Shown here: one piece after another, positions 1-5,577 of the stretch
How the letters are laid out: every line of letters starts with the position of its first letter
Position numbering within the stretch: position 1 is the stretch's first letter
From: Bacteroides sp.
GTDB taxonomy: Bacteria > Bacteroidota > Bacteroidia > Bacteroidales > Bacteroidaceae
NCBI GenBank assembly: GCA_019417975.1
Contig: DYCT01000150.1
Span: 1-5,577 of the forward strand
Length of the DNA: 5,577 nt
Direction: 5' to 3'
Notes under the pieces: generated by a model
The model's input: the letters and a program-made list of their open reading frames with translations, nothing else
The model's database searches: none
Told to the model about the DNA's origin: nothing
Program-made: the position numbers and the translations under genes

Positions 1-1
1 G

Positions 2-82
2 GGTGTAGCCGAAGCTGAAGCTGAAATTAAGAAAACAAACGACGATTTGAATAAATCGGACCAGACGGATAAAAAGGCATAA
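2..82 (+). CDS. tatA: C-terminal tail of TatA/TatB-family translocase subunit (partial)
   Basis: Reading from base 2, an open frame of 26 codons ends at the TAA at 80-82, two bases before the tatC start. The visible peptide is entirely hydrophilic and charged: an Ala-Glu repeat (AEAEAE, from a small gaagct DNA repeat near 10-24) followed by Lys-, Asp- and Asn-rich residues ending in DKKA. This matches the disordered cytoplasmic tail of TatA/TatB proteins. Their N-terminal membrane helix and amphipathic helix would lie upstream of the window. TatA oligomerises to form the transient protein-conducting assembly used by the twin-arginine pathway. The identification rests mainly on position directly before tatC and on composition, since no conserved TatA motif is visible. 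TatA is preferred over TatB because Bacteroidetes generally have a TatA/TatC system, but that is inference. Confidence 0.72.
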   Translation, partial: GVAEAEAEIKKTNDDLNKSDQTDKKA

Positions 83-84
83 TT

Positions 85-888
85 ATGGCCGAGATGACCT
101 TCTGGGATCACCTGGATGTGCTTCGTCGTGCATTGATACGTATCCTGTTGGTATGGATGGTCTTGCTAATTGTTTATTTTGCGACCATGCCCATGCTGTT
201 CGACCAGGTAATCATGGCTCCTTGTCACGATGATTTTGTTTTTTACCGATTGTTGCATCGCATAGGCGATTGGTTGAATCTAACAGGTGATTTCTTTTCT
301 TCTACTTTCGAGGTGAAGCTGGTGAACATCAATTTGGCTTCTCCTTTTTTTGTGCATATATCTACTTCTTTCTGGATGTCGGTAATAACTTCTGCACCCT
401 ATATGTTGTATGAGGTGTGGCGTTTTGTAGAACCGGCTTTGTATCCTCAAGAGCGTAGTGGTGTGCGCAAAGCATTGTTTTTGGGCACAGTGATGTTCTT
501 TATAGGAGTCGTGTTGGGCTATTTTATGGTTTGGCCGCTTACGCTGCGTTTCTTGTCGACCTATGAATTGAGTATGCAGATACAGAATCAGATTTCGCTC
601 AATTCGTATATTGACAATTTTATGATGTTGGTGCTCGTAATGGGGTTGGTGTTTGAGCTTCCCTTGGTCACCTGGATTCTGTCGTTGCTTGGGTTGATTA
701 CCCGTCCGATGTTGCGTAAGTATCGTCGTCATGCCATTGTCTTTATATTTATCCTGGCTGCTGTGATTACTCCTACAGGCGATCCTTTTACACTTTCTGT
801 AGTAGCCATTCCGCTTTGCTTGCTTTACGAATTTAGTATATTGCTGGTCAAAAAAGGGAATACGGTAGTACATGAGTCCGGAGATTGA
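85..888 (+). CDS. tatC: Sec-independent protein translocase subunit TatC
   Basis: TatC is the six-helix inner-membrane receptor that binds twin-arginine signal peptides and, with TatA, exports folded proteins. The 267-residue product has the family landmarks: an N-terminal HLDVLRR segment (9-15, equivalent to HLIELRK in E. coli), Pro46 in a MAP motif (E. coli Pro48), ASPFF (85-89), VWRFVEPALYPQER (111-124) with Phe114 and Glu123 matching E. coli Phe94 and Glu103, Glu191 in FELP (E. coli Glu170), and TPTGDP (229-234) before the last helix. Hydrophobic segments lie near 17-37, 90-112, 131-151, 180-205, 214-229 and 236-256. The first periplasmic loop is about 22 residues longer than in E. coli. 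Val12 sits where E. coli has Glu15. The start is the first ATG after an in-frame TAA at 70-72; a weak AAGG lies at 74-77. An ATG at codon 4 is a possible alternative. The gene follows tatA by two bases and overlaps the next gene by 17 bp. Confidence 0.97.
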   Translation: MAEMTFWDHLDVLRRALIRILLVWMVLLIVYFATMPMLFDQVIMAPCHDDFVFYRLLHRIGDWLNLTGDFFSSTFEVKLVNINLASPFFVHISTSFWMSVITSAPYMLYEVWRFVEPALYPQERSGVRKALFLGTVMFFIGVVLGYFMVWPLTLRFLSTYELSMQIQNQISLNSYIDNFMMLVLVMGLVFELPLVTWILSLLGLITRPMLRKYRRHAIVFIFILAAVITPTGDPFTLSVVAIPLCLLYEFSILLVKKGNTVVHESGD

Positions 889-3800
889 GGAATATTTTTC
901 ATCGTTAATAGCAGTCTACAGACGAGAGGATGAGGACTCGTTGCAGGCTTACCTACAGCTTCGTGAATTGTTGGAGCGGTTGTGTAGGACTTTTATGAAC
1001 GATGAAAATCTGCAGATGACCGATTTGGCTGCTCGAATTAATTATTTGGGCAATGCTCGTCATTTACCTGCATGGCAAATCAATCATCTGCATACGTTTC
1101 GGTTGACATCGAATGCGGTACTAAATAAACGTGAGAAGCCTGATAAAACATCTTTCCGACGCGATTGGGCAACTGTAGCTACGCTTACTGCAACTCTGTT
1201 TGATGTTTCGTTGCCAGCCGAAGTCGCTGCATTGTTGCCTCATGAGGAGTATACATCTGGATTCAAACCGAAAGCCGTACAATACAAGAGGCTTAGGGTA
1301 TGTTTCCAAGAGGCAGATGAAGAATTTCTGTATGTGACACCTGTCGATTTTGTATCAGATACCCACTTGCGGGTGCGTTATAATGTAGAGGGGATAAATG
1401 ATGTCTTTACAGATATTGTTCCGAGTTTGTGGAAATGTGCACAACTCAATTTGTTGGATGTCAATGTCGATAATGAAGGAGTCTATCTTCCTGCTTTTAT
1501 TATTTTAGAGCCCGATTATCTGCTGGACATCAGTTCGTTGGCAGAATGCTATAAAGATTATGGCAGTCATCCGGGCAACTATATCCTCAGCAGATTACTT
1601 CCTATCAATAATCCGCTACCCCTTTTGTTGGGTAATATTGCCAATCTCTTTTTGGACGAATGGATTCATGCTCATGGAGAAGTCGATTATCGGGCTTGCA
1701 TGCAAAAAGCATTTCGGATGTATCCTTTGGAGTTGGCCTCGTGTAAGGAGTTGACCAATGCTGCTATTGAGGATAGCTTCTTTTCCGATTGTCGCACTCA
1801 TTTCAATCATATTCGGGAAGTTGTCAGACATCAGTTTGCTGATCCGGCCTATCGGCTCAATAAGGACGATGCTGTGTTAGAACCTTCATATATTTGTGAA
1901 GCATTGGGCATTCAAGGACGTTTGGACTATATGCAGCGCGACATGCATGCTTTTATTGAAATGAAATCGGGTAAAGCCGATGAATATTCACTTCGTCCCA
2001 AGGTCGCTCCCAAAGAGAATAACCGTGTGCAGATGTTGCTTTATATGGCTGTATTGGAGTTCAGCATGGGCATTTCGCATCGGAAGCAGACTCCTTATCT
2101 TCTTTATACTCGTTATCCATTATTGTATCCGGCAAATAGTTCGTGGACGATGGTCAAACGTGTCATGAATCTGCGTAACCGGATTGTGGCCGGTGAGTTT
2201 TGGGTGCAGTATCATAATAGTATAGAATATACGACCCGGTTGTTGGAAAGTCTGGATGCCGAACAATTGAAGGAGAAAGCGGTGAGTCGTGTATTTTGGG
2301 ATACATACCTTGCACCCCCTTTACATGACTTCCAAGACTCGTTGCGTTCGCTTTCGTCTCTTGAAAAACATTATTTTATATCCTTGTATAATTTCATCAC
2401 CAAGGAACTGTACACATCTAAGTCTGGCGATATCGATTACGAAAGTCATACAGGGGCTTCTTCGCTTTGGCTCTCTTCTGTAGCAGAAAAGCGTGAGGCC
2501 GGAGAGTTGTTTTACAACCTGCGCTTGGTAGAAAATCATGCTTCGGATGCGCATAAGGCTTACGTGGTTTTAGAAATACCGGATTATGGGTGCGATTTTC
2601 ATCCTAATTTCCGTTTAGGCGATGTGGTCGTTCTTTACGAACGAAATACCGATGCCGACATGGTAACTAATAAGATGGTGTTTAAAGGTTGTATTGAGGA
2701 GATGACAGGTACCCGACTGAAAATTAGGTTTCGTGCTTCTCAACGTAACCTTTCTGTATTGCCTGATACATCGCTTTATGCTTTGGAACACGACTTTATG
2801 GATGTTACATTTCGGGTTATGTACAAGGGACTTCATACGTTTTTGAAAGCTAATCCAGACCGACGCGATTTGTTGCTTTGCCAGCGTGAACCGGAATTCG
2901 ATTTTTCTTATAAAAAGGAAATAGATGAGGCATCCGATGATTTTCAACGAGTAGCGTTGAAAGCTTTGGCTGCTCAAGACTGTTTCCTATTAGTGGGACC
3001 ACCGGGCACAGGTAAAACTTCGCGCGCTTTGCGACGCATGGTAGAGCTATTCTTGGAACGACCGCAAATGCAGATTTTGCTATTGGCTTATACCAATCGG
3101 GCTGTCGATGAAATCTGTAAATCTATCTTGTCTATTTCACCGGAAGTACGCTTTATCCGGGTGGGAAGTGAATTGTCTTGCGATGAACCTTATCGTCCTT
3201 ATTTATTAGAGAATGCTATAGGTGAGTGCAATCGTCGCAGCGAGGTGATGCAGTGTGTGGAGTCGTGTCGGGTGTTTGTTGCTACAGTTGCTTCTATTTC
3301 TTCCAAACCTGAGCTATTTAAATTAAAAAGCTTCGATGTAGTGATAGTCGATGAAGCTACACAGATATTGGAATCGCAGTTGTTGGGAGTCCTTTGCCAG
3401 ACAACTCCGGAGGGGAAGAACGCAGTTGGGAAGTTTGTTTTGATTGGCGACCACAAGCAGCTTCCGGCTGTAGTGATGCAAAATGAGTTGCAGACGAAAG
3501 TATCCGAGCCCGATTTACAGCAGATAGGATTGAACAATTTGCGTGAATCGCTTTTTGAACGGCTTTATAGAAAGTATGTGGCAGACGATGGTTGGACGGT
3601 AGATATGTTGTGTCGGCAGGGACGTATGAATCCCGATGTGGCAAGGTTTCCCAATCAGGCTTTTTATGGAGGAAAGTTGCTACCGATAGGTTTGTCGCAT
3701 CAGCAAGGTGTGTTGCAGCTGCCCGATACCTATGTGTCGGTAATGTCGGATTTGCTGGTACAGCGAGTTGCTTTTATCCCTTCTCAAGCAGAACGTAGTA

Positions 3801-4252
3801 ACACTTCGGGCAAGACAAACGTTTGTGAGGCACAGGTTGTTGCTCGTCTTGCGCAAGAAATCTATCGCTGTCATGTTGAGACATTCAGTCAAAAAACATT
3901 AGGTATCATTACGCCTTATCGTAGCCAAATAGCATTGATTCGGAAAGAATTGGAATCGACCGGTATTCCACAATTACAAGATATTATGGTTGATACGGTG
4001 GAAAGGTTTCAAGGGAGCGAACGTGATGTGATTATATATTCTTTCTGCGTGAATCATGTCTGGCAGCTTCGTTTCTTGTCAAACTTGACCGAAGATAGAG
4101 GACAGGTTATTGACAGGAAGCTGAATGTCGCATTGACTCGTGCACGTAAGCAACTTTTTCTGACAGGCGACCCACAAGTGTTATCTGCCAATCCTATTTA
4201 TGCTCAATTATTGGAGCAGACTCCTCATTGGACATTGCCGGAAATGCCGTAA
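872..4252 (+). CDS. Dna2-like PD-(D/E)XK nuclease fused to SF1 (Upf1/DNA2-type) helicase
   Basis: The 1126-residue product is probably a cytoplasmic ATP-dependent helicase-nuclease acting in DNA repair or replication, by analogy with eukaryotic Dna2. Residues 1-230 are mostly unassigned, with a helical N-terminus. The nuclease core spans roughly 250-400: GRLD (Asp352), IEMKSGK (Glu363, Lys365) and QMLLY (Gln387, Tyr391), in the Dna2/Cas4 order. A beta-rich segment near 570-650 resembles the accessory barrel of Upf1-like helicases. The helicase runs from about 690 to the end: Q-motif Gln692, Walker A GPPGTGKT (709-716, Lys715), AYTNRAVDE (motif Ia), Walker B DEAT (827-830), GDHKQLP (859-865), QGRM (916-919, motif IV), ERFQGSERD (motif V, Gln1047) and NVALTRAR (motif VI, Arg1090 and Arg1092). 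All ATPase motifs are intact. No cysteine lies between residues 342 and 574, so the Dna2/Cas4 Fe-S cluster is absent. The start is fixed because TAG at 866-868 closes the frame just upstream. The gene begins inside tatC, which suggests cotranscription and possibly coupled translation. Polarity, substrate and in vivo role cannot be read from the sequence. Confidence 0.92.
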   Translation: MSPEIEEYFSSLIAVYRREDEDSLQAYLQLRELLERLCRTFMNDENLQMTDLAARINYLGNARHLPAWQINHLHTFRLTSNAVLNKREKPDKTSFRRDWATVATLTATLFDVSLPAEVAALLPHEEYTSGFKPKAVQYKRLRVCFQEADEEFLYVTPVDFVSDTHLRVRYNVEGINDVFTDIVPSLWKCAQLNLLDVNVDNEGVYLPAFIILEPDYLLDISSLAECYKDYGSHPGNYILSRLLPINNPLPLLLGNIANLFLDEWIHAHGEVDYRACMQKAFRMYPLELASCKELTNAAIEDSFFSDCRTHFNHIREVVRHQFADPAYRLNKDDAVLEPSYICEALGIQGRLDYMQRDMHAFIEMKSGKADEYSLRPKVAPKENNRVQMLLYMAVLEFSMGISHRKQTPYLLYTRYPLLYPANSSWTMVKRVMNLRNRIVAGEFWVQYHNSIEYTTRLLESLDAEQLKEKAVSRVFWDTYLAPPLHDFQDSLRSLSSLEKHYFISLYNFITKELYTSKSGDIDYESHTGASSLWLSSVAEKREAGELFYNLRLVENHASDAHKAYVVLEIPDYGCDFHPNFRLGDVVVLYERNTDADMVTNKMVFKGCIEEMTGTRLKIRFRASQRNLSVLPDTSLYALEHDFMDVTFRVMYKGLHTFLKANPDRRDLLLCQREPEFDFSYKKEIDEASDDFQRVALKALAAQDCFLLVGPPGTGKTSRALRRMVELFLERPQMQILLLAYTNRAVDEICKSILSISPEVRFIRVGSELSCDEPYRPYLLENAIGECNRRSEVMQCVESCRVFVATVASISSKPELFKLKSFDVVIVDEATQILESQLLGVLCQTTPEGKNAVGKFVLIGDHKQLPAVVMQNELQTKVSEPDLQQIGLNNLRESLFERLYRKYVADDGWTVDMLCRQGRMNPDVARFPNQAFYGGKLLPIGLSHQQGVLQLPDTYVSVMSDLLVQRVAFIPSQAERSNTSGKTNVCEAQVVARLAQEIYRCHVETFSQKTLGIITPYRSQIALIRKELESTGIPQLQDIMVDTVERFQGSERDVIIYSFCVNHVWQLRFLSNLTEDRGQVIDRKLNVALTRARKQLFLTGDPQVLSANPIYAQLLEQTPHWTLPEMP

Positions 4253-4269
4253 CAATGTATCGTCAGCAT

Positions 4270-4336
4270 AAAGAAATCCCCAACGGACGAAAAGGAAGCA
4301 AGTCGAACTTCTCTTTTGTCTGTTGGGGATTTCTTT
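4270..4336. terminator. Bidirectional hairpin terminator between convergent genes
   Basis: Two perfectly complementary 15-base arms, AAAGAAATCCCCAAC (4270-4284) and GTTGGGGATTTCTTT (4322-4336), form the base of a hairpin. Pairing continues inward through 4285-4298 and 4308-4321 with G-T wobbles and one A-C mismatch. This gives a stem of about 29 bp around a 9-base loop (4299-4307). The outer end of each arm reads as a T-rich TTTCTTT run on its own exit strand, so either transcript would end in a GC-containing stem followed by a U-rich stretch. The hairpin lies 18 bases after the helicase stop and 33 bases beyond the transporter stop, the expected place for a shared terminator. The U-rich runs are short and interrupted, so efficiency is uncertain. 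Confidence 0.85.
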
Positions 4337-4368
4337 GAATATGATATATTATCTTTTACTTAATTGTA

Positions 4369-5577
4369 TTAAGCATTGATGGGTTTATACTTCGGAACTA
4401 ATAGTTTCATGACAATCCATCCGATGAGGTAAGCTACTGCACAGACACAGAATATGATGAAATAGCCAGCCGGTTTGCCTTGGAATCCCATAAAGGTCAT
4501 TTGTGTTTCATCGGCATAGGTAAAGAGAACGCCGGAGCCTTTGTTGATAAGGAAAGAACCGATACCTCCTGCCATACCTCCTAAACCGATGATTGTGGCA
4601 ACTGCACTTTTAGGGAACATATCGCCTACTACAGAGTAAATATTGGCCGACCATGATTGGTGAGAAGCTCCTGCGATACCGCTGATTATTACCGGAAAGC
4701 AAACAGAGTATTCGCCTAACGGCTGTGCAAATAAGGCCAATAGGGGGAACAATGCGAAGATGAACATGGCACGCATACGTGCAGCATAAGGATTCATTCC
4801 GGTTTTATTGATGATGATAGTAGGCAATTTTCCTCCGTAGATAGATAGCATGGTGATGGCATACAGTACGAAGATGAGGATTTGAGCCATACCGGAGTCG
4901 GAAGAATAGCCATAGACATCGGAAATATAAGCCGGTGTCCAAAATAGGAAGAACCACCATACGCCGTCGGTCATGAATTTACCGAAAGCGAATGCCCATG
5001 CTTGTGGGTATTTCAAGCATTGTAAGAACGACATCTTTTTCTCTTCTTCTTGGGCAGAGTTGGTAGGACATGCTTGAGCATCGGTCAGTTTGTCTTGTTC
5101 GATATAATTCAGCTCGGCTTTATTTACATGCTTGCATTGTTCCGGCTTTTTGTACATAAACATCCAGAGTCCCATCCAGATAAAACCAAGTCCACCAATG
5201 ATGATGAAAGCCATTTCCCATCCGTTGCCGACACCCATCTGCTGGAAGTAACGAGCTAATGACGGAATGGTGACAGGAGCAATCAAGGCGCCTACTGTAG
5301 CTCCGGCATTGAAGATTGAAGTAGCAAATGCGCGGTCTTTTTTGGGGAAGTATTCTGCGGTTACTTTGATGGCGGCAGGGAAGTTTCCTGCTTCACCGAT
5401 GCCTAATACGACACGGGCTCCAATGAAGAAATAAACACTGATTGTAGCGATGGCTGTAGTGGCAGCGCCTGTGGCAGCAATCATTTCTGCGGTATCGTGA
5501 ATGCCCATTACGTTTTCTGTAGCCCAGCCACAGGCAGCATGCAGGCAGGCACCCAATGACCAGATAAAGATGGCCCA
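4369..5577 (-). CDS. MFS transporter, ExuT-like anion:cation symporter family (5' end beyond window)
   Basis: This inner-membrane carrier of the major facilitator superfamily probably imports a sugar acid such as a hexuronate by proton (or cation) symport. The frame is open from the stop at 4369-4371 to the right edge, giving 402 visible residues. I estimate 65-80 N-terminal residues, covering TM1-TM2, are missing. The signature RVVLGIGEAGNFPA (about 5374-5415) is typical of the anion:cation symporter family; its Arg and Glu, seven residues apart, match the spacing of Arg126 and Glu133 that I recall from the E. coli galactonate carrier DgoT. It is followed by AEYFPKKDRA and FNAGATVGALIAP, close to the corresponding E. 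coli ExuT segments. A charged cytoplasmic loop (about 5020-5152) separates the two six-helix halves. The TM3-TM4 loop is roughly 30 residues longer than in E. coli ExuT. Substrate cannot be fixed from the sequence: glucuronate/galacturonate is the best guess, and related aldonates or other organic anions remain possible. It converges on the helicase gene, so it is a separate transcription unit with its promoter outside the window. Confidence 0.9.
   Translation of the reverse strand, partial: WAIFIWSLGACLHAACGWATENVMGIHDTAEMIAATGAATTAIATISVYFFIGARVVLGIGEAGNFPAAIKVTAEYFPKKDRAFATSIFNAGATVGALIAPVTIPSLARYFQQMGVGNGWEMAFIIIGGLGFIWMGLWMFMYKKPEQCKHVNKAELNYIEQDKLTDAQACPTNSAQEEEKKMSFLQCLKYPQAWAFAFGKFMTDGVWWFFLFWTPAYISDVYGYSSDSGMAQILIFVLYAITMLSIYGGKLPTIIINKTGMNPYAARMRAMFIFALFPLLALFAQPLGEYSVCFPVIISGIAGASHQSWSANIYSVVGDMFPKSAVATIIGLGGMAGGIGSFLINKGSGVLFTYADETQMTFMGFQGKPAGYFIIFCVCAVAYLIGWIVMKLLVPKYKPINA

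Noticed and set aside
280..873. 197-codon open frame on the minus strand
   Set aside because: It lies wholly antisense to tatC, whose family match is unambiguous. Its product is rich in His, Arg, Lys and Gln with no recognisable domain, as expected for a shadow frame.
2615..2977. 120-codon minus-strand frame and other short frames inside 872-4252
   Set aside because: All are nested in the helicase-nuclease gene, have no domain resemblance, and are explained by the codon composition of the real frame.
872..4252. Cas4-like motifs suggesting a CRISPR-linked or defence locus
   Set aside because: No repeats, cas genes, integrase or other defence genes are visible, and the gene is embedded in a tat operon. 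A housekeeping repair role is simpler.
5050..5259. 69-codon plus-strand frame within the transporter
   Set aside because: It is antisense to the conserved loop and TM6 region of the MFS gene and has no supporting signal.
5554..5556. TTG as the start of the minus-strand transporter
   Set aside because: The frame stays open to the right edge (WAIFIWSLGACLH), and TM1-TM2 of the fold are missing, so the true start is outside the window.

Overview
The window looks like chromosomal DNA of a Bacteroidales bacterium (Bacteroides, Phocaeicola or Parabacteroides type). This rests on remembered family features: a tatA-tatC pair with no tatB between them, a TatC with an enlarged first periplasmic loop, and an ExuT-type anion:cation symporter with a long TM3-TM4 loop. 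Ribosome-binding sites are weak and A-rich, as is usual in that phylum. I cannot name the species.

Bases 1-4252 hold a plus-strand, operon-like run of three genes. First is the last 26 codons of a TatA/TatB-type gene. Two bases later comes complete tatC (85-888). Overlapping its end by 17 bp is a 1126-codon gene (872-4252) for a nuclease-helicase. That protein has a Dna2/Cas4-like PD-(D/E)XK nuclease domain in its first half and a full Upf1/Dna2-type SF1 helicase in its second half. TatA and TatC would form the twin-arginine translocase that exports folded proteins. The helicase-nuclease is probably a cytoplasmic DNA (or RNA) processing enzyme that shares the transcript, with no evident functional link to Tat.

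Bases 4253-4368 separate convergent genes. They contain a long hairpin (4270-4336) placed to terminate transcription from both sides. From 4369 to the right edge, on the minus strand, is a major facilitator superfamily transporter of the ExuT-like family. Its start lies beyond the window.

All three substantial genes look intact where visible. I saw no tRNA, rRNA, IS element, CRISPR array or attachment site. The region reads mainly as housekeeping. The part most worth a second look is the Dna2-like protein: it lacks the Fe-S cysteine arrangement of Dna2/Cas4, has Asn where the nuclease family usually has His, and has an N-terminal helical domain that may resemble DUF4145/HEPN.
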